A stretch of 31,673 bases of DNA, taken from assembly GCA_003427395.1 (NCBI GenBank), contig BFEA01000874.1, forward strand, positions 57,763 through 89,435, read 5' to 3'. Below are positions 18,066 through 24,480 of the stretch, one piece after another. A program made the position numbers and the translations under genes. Source of the stretch: Chara braunii. Its lineage: Eukaryota > Streptophyta > Charophyceae > Charales > Characeae. The first letter of the stretch is position 1. The number at the start of each line of letters is the position of its first letter. The notes under the pieces are model-generated. The model ran no database searches, had not been told where the DNA came from, and saw only the letters and a program-made list of their open reading frames with translations.

Positions 18066-18401
18066 TCATCTGTCACCCCCTCGGCAGATAGGACAACTAC
18101 GGTGAGGATGACGGGGATGTTCACAGGGATACCCAAGGAGAGTTGCGTTAGTGCAGCATTCAGCCGGCCGGCTAGCACGAACCATCCCATCGAAACACTC
18201 CCGACATAGGACATGTTGCCCACATGTCAAGAAAACAGCAGGACGTTCGTCACAGTGCGGCATCATGCAGTTCTGATAGCATCCTTGGGAACAGAAAGGA
18301 CAACGTACATCTGGGTGATAGGGATGTGCACGTGGGCGGCCTTGTACGCAAAAGAGGTTCTGAACAGGGGGAGTTATAAGGAAGAAGAAAAAAAACTGAG
18401 T
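18066..18401 (-). CDS. RING-type zinc finger reading frame (partial)
   Basis: The minus-strand frame is open from 18401 to a TGA at 18066. It reads HPDVRCPFCSQGCYQNCMMP, then HCDERPAVFLTCGQHVLCRE, CFDGMVRASRP, and after a spacer HRSCPICRGGDR. C-x-Q-H-x2-C-x2-C followed by C-P-I-C matches the second half of a C3HC4 RING; CPFC/NC...HC would supply the first ligand pair with atypical spacing. RING domains bind two zinc ions and usually mark E3 ubiquitin ligases. The first ATG in frame (18266) lies downstream of the first Cys pairs, so the true start, or an upstream exon, is missing. The upstream part overlaps a dispersed repeat (GCCTTGTACGCAAAAGAGG), suggesting repeat capture or a truncated gene. 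Confidence 0.5.
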   Translation of the reverse strand, partial: TQFFFFFLITPPVQNLFCVQGRPRAHPYHPDVRCPFCSQGCYQNCMMPHCDERPAVFLTCGQHVLCRECFDGMVRASRPAECCTNATLLGYPCEHPRHPHRSCPICRGGDR

Positions 18402-18510
18402 TCATTTTTTCCTGTTTTTCGTTTTTTCGCATTTGCGCTCTGATATTCATGTGACAATATATATAAGGGTAGCGACGATCGAAAAGCAAAAAGTGCCCTC
18501 AGGATAGATA
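18340..18510 (+). repeat. Dispersed repeat family copy, plus orientation
   Basis: GTGGGCGGCCTTGTACGC, AAGAGGTTCTGAACAGGGGG and TTTGCGCTCTGATATTCATG, followed by an AT-rich ATATAT tail, match 30090-30215 closely. AAGGGTAGC...AAAAGCAAAAAGTGCCC, at 18466-18496, recurs at 18644-18680. Confidence 0.8.
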
Positions 18511-18527
18511 GACGTGGCGGTCGACGA

Positions 18528-18645
18528 TCTGGTTTTAATTCGTGTGTCCACGTGTCGATCATTTGATTGGTCGACGCAAAAAAAAAAAACCGGACTGATT
18601 GGCCGAAAGGTGAATCGAACGACAGATTGATTACGTGCGGGCAAA
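18528..18645. repeat. Dispersed repeat copy B (pair at 17265)
   Basis: Same series of phrases as at 17265-17365, with an A12 run inserted at about 18578-18589. The copies are in direct orientation, 1.26 kb apart. Confidence 0.85.
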
Positions 18646-18689
18646 GGGTAGCAAGAGTCGTAAAAGCAAAAAGTGCCCCCAGGATGCAA

Positions 18690-19032
18690 CCGAAAACCAG
18701 AATCTGAAAAAAAAAAAACAAAAAAAAACAGAATCGTATCTTTCTCGATTACCTGAGGCCGCTCAGATCGATGATGGTATCCAGACAGAGGCCGTCGCCC
18801 TTTGAAAAAAGAAAAAAAAAAAAAAGGATGCCCCAATGATAGATGATACACCTGGATATTTACGACGGCGCGGCCGATCTGACGACCGTCATCGATCCTT
18901 AGTCCCGATTGTGTGTCGGGACGGGAATGGGACCGGCATCAGACATTTCATGAAGGTTTTGCCTTATGGTGCGGCGTGTGGCTCTTACCAGTCGTCGATC
19001 AATCTTCCTTTTTCTTTGAATTTCTAAGTTCC

Positions 19033-19064
<32 letters not shown>

Positions 19065-19138
19065 CACAACGAGTCGATAGATGTGATCCTTTTCCCTTGA
19101 ATTTGTAAGTTCTAAAAAATCTGTAATTACGTATTTAC
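18690..19138. other. Unassigned sequence with A-runs
   Basis: A-runs lie at about 18708-18729, 18809-18825 and 19034-19063. The phrases CATGAAGGTTTTGCC, GGCGTGTGGCT and GTCGATCAATCTT recur in diverged form at 20100-20150 and 20315-20350, so it belongs to the degenerate repeat of 18.9-20.7 kb. Confidence 0.5.
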
Positions 19139-19307
19139 CTCTTTGGGGCATTTAACTTGGACGTACCTGGCCGCAATTTCGGCCTTTTTTTGGAACCGAA
19201 ATCTTCAGCGCTTTACCGGGTTCCCCCGCTAGTGGGACCTGACGTTTTCGGTTCAGAAAAAGGCCGAAATTGCGGCCAGGTACGTCCAAGTTAAATGCCC
19301 CAAAGAG
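19139..19307. mobile_element. 169-bp element with perfect 51-bp inverted repeats
   Basis: Bases 19139-19189 (CTCTTTGGGGCATTTAACTT...) and 19257-19307 (...AAGTTAAATGCCCCAAAGAG) are exact reverse complements by eye over 51 bp. After a small gap the pairing extends through GAACCGAAA/TTTCGGTTC. The non-coding loop is about 50 nt. Flanks are TTTAC on the left and TAATA on the right, so a target-site duplication is not obvious. The perfect arms indicate recent insertion or active homogenisation. A MITE is most likely; a long-hairpin small-RNA source is possible. Confidence 0.88.
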
Positions 19308-19489
19308 TAATACGGGATAAGATAATTTGTAACGGACAAGATAAGAATTTGTAATGGGTATTACAAATTGTCAATCAAGCGCGTGAGTCCTTTGGGACAT
19401 CCGTTAAATCGAGACTACCGGGGGGGGAGCGAGGCTCCAAGTGGTGTGAACACTTTCTGGAAAGAGATAGAAGAAAGGGAAGCAAAAGA

Positions 19490-19622
19490 AGAGAAAAAAA
19501 GGGGAGAAAAAGGGGAAAGAAAGGGGAAAAAAGGGGGGGGAAAAAGGGAAAAAAGGGGGAAAAAAGAAAAAAAAAGGGGAAAAAAAAGAGAGAGACAGAA
19601 TCGCCATCAGGTAGTGCATGCT
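19490..19622. repeat. Purine-rich tract plus segment shared with 8.87 kb
   Basis: A degenerate A/G tract (19490-19590) ends in AGAGAGAGACAGAATCGCCA and TCAGGTAGTGCATGCT. The same roughly 35 bp occurs at 8871-8903 directly beside the mate-pair adapter. Beyond 19622 the two loci are unrelated. Confidence 0.85.
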
Positions 19623-19662
19623 TAGCCACACCATGCGGTTGGGGCATCTTTTGTGACGCGTG

Positions 19663-19696
<34 letters not shown>
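19663..19696. repeat. Poly(T) run, about 33 nt
   Basis: T homopolymer. It could be the A-tail of a minus-strand retrocopy, but nothing to its right is recognisable. Confidence 0.85.
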
Positions 19697-19697
<1 letters not shown>

Positions 19698-19808
19698 GTT
19701 TTTAAGTGTAGTCCGATGGACCACGCACGGATCAGATATTAAAAAACTGATCAGAACAGATACTACTACACTTTATCTATTTTTAGCCAAAAGGGGTTGA
19801 GAAACGAA

Positions 19809-19947
19809 TTGTTGGGGTGTTTTTTTTTTTTAATATGGACCATTTCTCGATTTATGCGTGTCATCCTTGCGCAGGGGCCATGTTAATTATCCTTCTCTGT
19901 ATCGTTCCAATTTTAACGGATGTCCCGAAGGACTTGTTGGGGTGTTT
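19809..19947 (-). mobile_element. U6 retrocopy with A-tail and 14-bp TSD
   Basis: A perfect 14-bp direct repeat, TTGTTGGGGTGTTT, lies at 19809-19822 and 19934-19947. Between them on the minus strand are a full-length U6 copy (19933 to 19837) and an A-rich tail (plus-strand T-run 19823-19831). This is the signature of LINE-mediated target-primed reverse transcription of U6 RNA. Confidence 0.88.
19837..19933 (-). pseudogene. U6 snRNA, retroposed copy, full length
   Basis: The minus strand starts GTCCTTCGGGACATCCGTTA and continues AAATTGGAACGATACAGAGA, AGGATAATTAACATGGCCCC, TGCGCAAGGATGACACGCAT, AAATCGAGAAATGGTCC. The ACAGAGA box and the 3' half are intact. The AGATTAGCATGG region carries an insertion (AGGATAATTAACATGG), which alters the U4/U6 and intramolecular stem-loop zone. 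No plant USE or TATA box lies upstream (to the right). U6 snRNA is the catalytic spliceosomal RNA. This copy is probably not expressed. Confidence 0.9.
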
Positions 19948-20425
19948 AGCTTCCGGGTTGATCGATCTTTGCTAACTTGATTTGTAATTTGTAATTTGGA
20001 ATGGATAAGGTTTCTAACTTGGAATGGATAATATTTTCTAATTTGGAATGGATAAGTTGATCTCAATCTACTAGCGCTTGGAGATTTGTCGACTGGGCAT
20101 GGAATGGCGATCAGATATGTCATGAAGATCGCCGCGTGGCTAAAAAAATGAATTAAAATAAATAAATAAATAAATGAAAATAGAAAAATAAAATAAGGAA
20201 ATAATGAAATAAATAAAATAAAAATGAAAATGAAAATGAAAATAAATAAATAAAAAAATAAGAAAATTGTTCAAAATACAAAATTAAAAAAATGAAAGAA
20301 GAAAAGATCGCGTCGTGGGGAGGCGTGTAGCTTGCGAGTCGATCAATCTTTCGTGCGTTGAATTTTTGTAATGGATAAGGCTTTTAATTTGGAGTGGATA
20401 AGATGCTGTCAATCTAGCCAATAGA

Positions 20426-20457
<32 letters not shown>

Positions 20458-20715
20458 GTTTTTTTTTTTTTTTTTGCGAACGGCCATGGAATTGATTGCT
20501 TATCAGATAGCTCATGGAGAGCACCTCATGGTGGGTGCGGGGTGGGGGGGGTGCCCGTGTGGGCTTGCGAATCGATCGATCCTCCTTTCTTTTTTTTTTT
20601 GTTTGTGTGTGTATGTGTGTGTGTGCCCGTGTGGGCTTGCTAGTCGATCGATCTTAAGTTGGGAACGGATAAGACGATCTCTTTGTTTGTTTTTTTCTTT
20701 TTTCCCCCCTTAGCG
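19948..20715. other. Degenerate repeats with AT-rich low complexity
   Basis: Phrases TTGGAATGGATAAG (three copies between 19990 and 20055), TTGTAATGGATAAGGC (20366), GTCGATCAATCTT and CGATCGATC recur. There is an AAAT/AAAATG low-complexity block at 20143-20290 and T-runs at 20430-20475. No gene was found. Confidence 0.6.
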
Positions 20716-20797
20716 CCCGGTGTCTTGCGAACGGAAACGAGAATTTCAAAGTGTTGTTTGCTCTCAGCACTGATGAGTCCATTTGGTGAAACTCCGA
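20716..20797 (+). ncRNA. Hammerhead-ribozyme-like motif (degenerate candidate)
   Basis: CTGATGA at 20770-20776 is followed by GTCC-ATTT-GGT and GAAAC (20788-20792), the two invariant hammerhead core boxes at normal spacing. Upstream, a GTC triplet at 20722-20724 is preceded by CCGGT, which can pair with ACTCCG after GAAA (A-U, C-G, one U-U mismatch, C-G, C-G, G-C), giving a type III layout. Stem II is imperfect because the 3' strand is one base short, and stem I is weak (TGC with GCA after a bulge). It is probably decayed, or chance. Confidence 0.25.
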
Positions 20798-20815
20798 TGA
20801 TTTGGAAGCAGTTTG

Positions 20816-20885
20816 TCACAGACCCTCGTTTGTTGCCCTCTTCTCCCTACCTCTCTGCCACCTACGGTTTACCGGGCAGTTTGTT
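20816..20885 (+). repeat. Dispersed repeat fragment (TTTACCGGGCAG phrase)
   Basis: CACAGACCCTCGTTTGTTGC, CCTCTTCTCCCT, CTCTGCC and CCTACGGTTTACCGGGCAGT match 17425-17490. The last phrase also occurs at 30234-30255 and 30292-30312. A (TTTG)n stretch follows. Confidence 0.8.
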
Positions 20886-20988
20886 TGTTTGTTTGTTTGT
20901 TTGTTTTTTTTTTTTTTTTTTTTTTTGGTGACCGTCACAAAAAAAAAGAGACAGTTCGGCCTTTGGTGCACAAATCCCAAGGAGTTGC

Positions 20989-20999
20989 ATCCCACATCG
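20989..20999 (+). promoter_or_regulatory. Plant snRNA USE-like 11-mer
   Basis: ATCCCACATCG matches the plant snRNA upstream sequence element RTCCCACATCG exactly. No TATA-like box at the expected 23-34 bp downstream and no snRNA start follow. The motif also occurs in plant retroelements, so it is recorded as an isolated match only. Confidence 0.25.
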
Positions 21000-21034
21000 G
21001 TCAGTCTCCACAACACAAACCGGAAATTTCCAAT

Positions 21035-21150
21035 CCAATAAAAAAATAAAAATAAAAATAAAATTAAAATTAAAAATAAAAATGAAAATAAAAATGAAAA
21101 TGAAAATAAAAATGAACATAAAAATAAAATAAAGGTGAAAAAAAAAAAAT
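21035..21150. repeat. A-rich low-complexity block (AAAAAT/AAAATG)
   Basis: Imperfect AAAAAT and AAAATG hexamer-like units, similar to 20143-20290. Confidence 0.9.
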
Positions 21151-21190
21151 CCAATCCTATTAGCGGCGCCGCTGAACCTGTGCGCGTGCA

Positions 21191-21541
21191 AAGTTTTGTT
21201 CACAAGACGTGCATCCCAATCGTTCGCCCCATATAATAAGGTAATAACCCCTTCTCTCTTCATCTTGCTCCTTAGACTACAGGTCTCCTACCCACCCATC
21301 CAATCACTCTCTCTATTCTATATCAGCGCCTGACCTCAGCCCATTCCATCCGAGCCTGGGTGGTGGCTTAGGTGGGGTGGTTGGGGATGGAATTGCGTGA
21401 GGTGAGGGGCTGGTAAATGATGGAGAGAGTGGTGATTAGATGGGTGAGTAGGACACCTGGAGTCTTAAGCAGAAAGACGAAGAGAGAAGGGGCTATTCTA
21501 CGTTGCGACCTCGTGGGATGCACGGCTTGTGAACGAAGTGG
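21191..21541. mobile_element. Foldback element, about 155-bp arms
   Basis: The left arm 21191-21351 and right arm 21385-21541 are imperfect reverse complements. Matching pairs are TTGTTCACAAG/CTTGTGAACGAA, ACGTGCATCCCA/TGGGATGCACGG, CCCCTTCTCTCTTC/GAAGAGAGAAGGGG, ACCCACCCATC/GATGGGTGAG, CACTCTCTC/GAGAGAGTG and CATTCCATCC/GGATGGAATTG. The loop is about 33 nt. It has no coding capacity. The right end abuts the GGGCTTTAAACCACCA motif of the palindromic repeat family. Confidence 0.85.
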
Positions 21542-21646
21542 TGGGCTTTAAACCACCACTACACGCCCCCACCCTTGCAGAAGAAATTTCGGGGCTTTTG
21601 GGGCTCGGTGCAATCGGATGGAAATGGCCGACGCCTCCAGCCAAAA

Positions 21647-21661
21647 NNNNNNNNNNNNNNN
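21647..21661. other. Assembly gap (15 N)
   Basis: Fifteen ambiguous bases precede an A-run (21662-21687). The true gap length is unknown. Confidence 0.99.
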
Positions 21662-22001
21662 AAAAAAAAAAAAAAAAAAAAAAAAAAGGTCAACCCCCTG
21701 CGTCTGCAAATTTGTCGTCGCGTGTCGATCCGGCGAAACAGCTCTTTCACTCTCCGCCTGTGGCGTCCCTCCCTCACCACGGCACCAGGGAATGTTGTCC
21801 TTGCGCATTGATGGTCATGCAAATAAACAAAAGACTGGGAAACGTGCTGGTGGCTTAAACCACCTCCCCCTGCAAGCCTCTTTCTGTCTGTGCTGTTCAA
21901 GTTGGCGTGGAGGTAATCGTGACCAGCATCGTACCCAAGTACCACCCGCTCCGTCCACCTTTACCTTCGCACTGTTTGTGCTATTTTTGTGCTACTATTT
22001 T

Positions 22002-22128
22002 TGTGCTCTATGTTTATTTGGACCATTTCTCAATTTCTGCGTGTCATCCTTGCGCAGGGCCCATGATAATCTTCTCTGTATCGTTCCAATTTTAACAGAT
22101 GTCCCGAAGGACTGTGCTCTATGTTTAT
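22002..22128 (-). mobile_element. U6 retrocopy with 16-bp TSD in a minisatellite
   Basis: The perfect 16-bp repeat TGTGCTCTATGTTTAT lies at 22002-22017 and 22113-22128, and U6 fills the interval exactly. Because the surrounding minisatellite contains similar units, part of the match could pre-exist. However, this precise 16-mer, ending in TTTAT, abuts both ends without gaps. There is no long A-tail. Confidence 0.8.
22018..22112 (-). pseudogene. U6 snRNA, retroposed copy, full length
   Basis: The minus strand reads GTCCTTCGGGACATCTGTTA, AAATTGGAACGATACAGAGA, AGATTATCATGGGCCCTGCG, CAAGGATGACACGCAGAAAT, TGAGAAATGGTCCAA. ACAGAGA is intact. AGCATGG has become ATCATGG, so the invariant AGC triad of the U6 internal stem-loop is damaged. 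It shares the 5' wording GTCCTTCGGGACATC(C/T)GTTAAAATT with the copy at 19837-19933, which probably reflects the host's own U6 sequence. It is unlikely to be functional. Confidence 0.9.
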
Positions 22129-22345
22129 GCACTGTGTGTGCTATGTTTGTGCTATTTTTGTGCACCATGTTTGTGCTATTTTTGTGCTCTATGTTTGTGC
22201 TATTTTTTTGTGCTCTATGTTTGCTCTATGTTTGTGCTCTATTTTTGTGCTCTATGTTTGTGCTCTATGCTTGTGCTCTATGTTTGTGCTATGTTTGTGC
22301 TATGTTTGTGCTATGTTTGTGCTGTATTTGAGCTATATGCTTGCA

Positions 22346-22617
22346 CTTTGAAGGGTTTCTTCTTTGAGAACTGAACCAACTGGTGGACAGAGGATCAAGA
22401 AGTCAGGATCAAAGAAAGAAAGAAAGAAAGAAAGGAAGAAAATGCCAGGCAGTTGGTGCCTCGGAGTGAAATTAGGCGTCCCAAAAAGTAGGGCACCCTT
22501 GTAACACAGGAGAAATACCAACAAGGTGAAATTTAGTAATGGCATTGAACCCTAAGGGGCCTAAGCGTATTTGCCAATTTTTCCGAAAATGAGGAGGTGT
22601 GTTTGATGGTTTCAGAA
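22346..22617. other. Unassigned sequence with an (AAAG)n run
   Basis: AAAG/GAAA repeats lie at about 22411-22440. Nothing else was recognised. Confidence 0.5.
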
Positions 22618-22705
22618 AGGGGTATCCCTTGAGATGGGAATGCTACAGAGAAGATTCGCATGGCGCCCGTCTAAGGATTGTGCGCATAAATCGTGAAATG
22701 GTCTG
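22618..22705 (+). pseudogene. Diverged U6 snRNA pseudogene
   Basis: GCTACAGAGAAGATTCGCAT, GGCGCCCGTCTAAGGATTGT, GCGCATAAATCGTGAAATGG and TCTGAC follow U6 from the ACAGAGA box to the 3' end. The 5' end is blurred (GGGGTATCCCTTGAGATGGG). There are substitutions throughout, including AGC to CGC. Phrases resembling target-site duplications are absent, so it is older than the two full-length copies. Confidence 0.82.
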
Positions 22706-23112
22706 ACATTTTATTAGGAAGTAAAAAAAAAAAGAGGGAACAAAATTTCAGGGTGTTGACTTTCTGATTGAACTGCTATGATTTTGAAATTTGAAGGCCT
22801 GCAAAATTTTTGGAGACTGGTCCATTCTTCTGAAGTTCAGTCACTGTGAACTTCCCTTGTAAACCTATCAAGTATCAAATTAATAAATTAGTAATTACTA
22901 TCAATCAATGCCTCCCCATTGAAGTTGAACAGAGCCCTCCATCAAGCTAAACAGAACCTGCTGGGCATGCCAGATGACATAGAGTGAAGTTCAAAAAAAA
23001 GGAAAAAGAAAAAAAAAAGAAACATAGAGTTATAGTGGTTAGGTTCTGCAGACAGAATGGCAGTGTTGAATATTGCCTTGGCTTTGGCGGTGCGAGCGTG
23101 TCGTCGGCCGCT
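22706..23112. other. Unassigned sequence
   Basis: No gene was recognised. Short A-runs lie at 22723-22732 and 22993-23021. Confidence 0.5.
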
Positions 23113-23600
23113 ACCAGTACCACTCATTCAACGGCGCTCGCCTCTTTTGCCCATTAAACCACCACCAGTACCTTTCGCGTATGTCGGCCGCGGGCACTGT
23201 GCGCCTGCCCGAAAACCAGCTGGGAAAGGTAATGGTGGTTTAAACCTTGTGTACCGTTAATTAAAAAGTACTGGTGGTTTAAACCAGCAGTACCTTTCCC
23301 GTATATTGTTGGCTGCGCGGAAAAATAGAGTAGAAGCATTTAGAGTAGAAGTAGAAGCGTTTCTAGTCGGATGAATTTGGGCGCTCCTGGAGTGGCCCGT
23401 TCATTCGTTCCTCATTGTCACAGCTCCTCTACCAGTCATTCAATGACTCTCACCTTTGCCCATTAAACCACCAGTACCTTTCCCATATACTGGCCACGCA
23501 AAAAAAAAAAAGTAGAAGCGTTTCTAGTCGGATGAATTTGGGCGCTCCTGGAGCGGCCGGTTCGTTCATTCGTTCGTTCATCATTGATGCGGTGGCTTGT
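23113..23600. repeat. Palindrome-bearing tandem/dispersed repeat cluster
   Basis: The order CATTCAA, CTC(G/A)CCT, TTTGCCCATTAAACCACC, AGTACCTTTC(G/C)C(G/A)TAT is followed, in the later copies, by GTAGAAGCGTTTCTAGTCGG, ATGAATTTGGGCGCTCCTGG and AG(T/C)GGCC. It occurs in whole or part starting near 23122, 23284 and 23440. The GGTGGTTTAAACC palindrome at 23232 and 23269 forms inverted pairs with TTAAACCACC at 23155, enclosing about 90 bp. Confidence 0.82.
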
Positions 23601-23920
23601 TGGCCACCGCGACTTTCAGAGGTTTTGGTCTTTTAAGCTTAAGGAACACCCCAGTCATCTCATGCAGGAGTTTACAAGCTTACGGAGTGCAGTGAATTTT
23701 TGCCCCTTTGACCAGGTGTCCCAGCTTACGTCCTGAACCCTACAATAGGATAGGACTTGCAGGGCAAAGCTTACCCAATGGAAGGGCCTGTCACAACCCT
23801 CGGGGGCGATTCCCACCAAGTCACAGGCGCACATGTGACAGTTCTCCGTGTTTCGGCAGGGGTAAACTGGCGGGAGGCTGTTTGCTTGTACGGTGATGTA
23901 GTATATGCAATAGTTACTGG
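23601..23920. other. Unassigned sequence
   Basis: Lies inside a 183-codon minus-strand frame (23655-24206) with no domain. Its right half is simply the tandem repeat at 23921-24110, so coding status is not supported. Confidence 0.4.
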
Positions 23921-24110
23921 TTGCGACCAAGGCCCAGGGCGCCGATCTCCCACACCTTAGAAGCGAATAGTCGACTTTGGGTGTCGAACTCCCTTGACTC
24001 CGGTTAACGTCTAAGTGAACCTGCTTGCGACCAAGGCCCAGGGTGCCGATCTCCCACACCTCAGAAGCGAACAGTCGGCTTTGGGTGTCGAACTCCCTTG
24101 GCTCCTCGTC
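23921..24110. repeat. Tandem duplication, 104-bp unit
   Basis: TTGCGACCAAGGCCCAGGG starts copies at 23921 and 24025. Both contain GCCGATCTCCCACACCT, AGAAGCGAA, and TTTGGGTGTCGAACTCCCTT. Confidence 0.92.
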
Positions 24111-24480
24111 CCTTACCTCAATCTTCATAGTGCCACACAGGCGTGCACTTTGCTCGTGAATGACCAACTTCCTCAAATCTTTCCCCAGGTCGCACCACAA
24201 CGACACCTAGGCACCCTGGCTTACGAGGCCCCTAACCATGCTTTCGGCACCACCTCCCATGGCTGACAGGCAATGGGGTCTGACAAGGACTTTAGGTGTC
24301 CCTTAGCTCAATCTTCGTAGTGCCACGCAGGCGTGCACTTCGCGAATGACCAAATCCCTCGAATCTTCCCCCACATGGCATGACAACGACACCAAGACGT
24401 CCTGGCTTACGAGGCCCCAAACCATGCTTGCGGCACCACCTCCCATGGGTGACAGGCAATGGGATCTGACAAGCCTGCTG
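24111..24480. repeat. Tandem duplication, about 190-bp unit
   Basis: Copies start CCTTA(C/G)CTCAATCTTC at 24111 and 24301. They share CTGGCTTACGAGGCCCC, ACCATGCTT, CGGCACCACCTCCCATGG and TGACAGGCAATGGG(G/A)TCTGA. They differ by about 10 percent by eye. Confidence 0.92.

Larger units (their letters stand above)
21970..22345. repeat. Minisatellite of TTTGTGCT(CT)ATG units
   Basis: About 25 degenerate 10-14 bp units based on TTTGTGCTATG/TTTGTGCTCTATG. It is interrupted at 22018-22112 by a U6 copy. Frames here translate to Cys/Val/Leu/Tyr-rich strings and are open in all three frames because the unit lacks stops, so they are not evidence of a gene. Confidence 0.92.

Noticed and set aside
21618-22374. 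Long Cys/Val/Leu-rich frames, up to 237 codons
   Set aside because: They run through an assembly gap, a U6 copy and a minisatellite whose unit lacks stops in several frames. Three overlapping frames are equally open.
23655-24206. 183-codon minus-strand frame
   Set aside because: Its first half is the 104-bp tandem repeat, it has no recognisable domain, and the opposite strand is similarly open.
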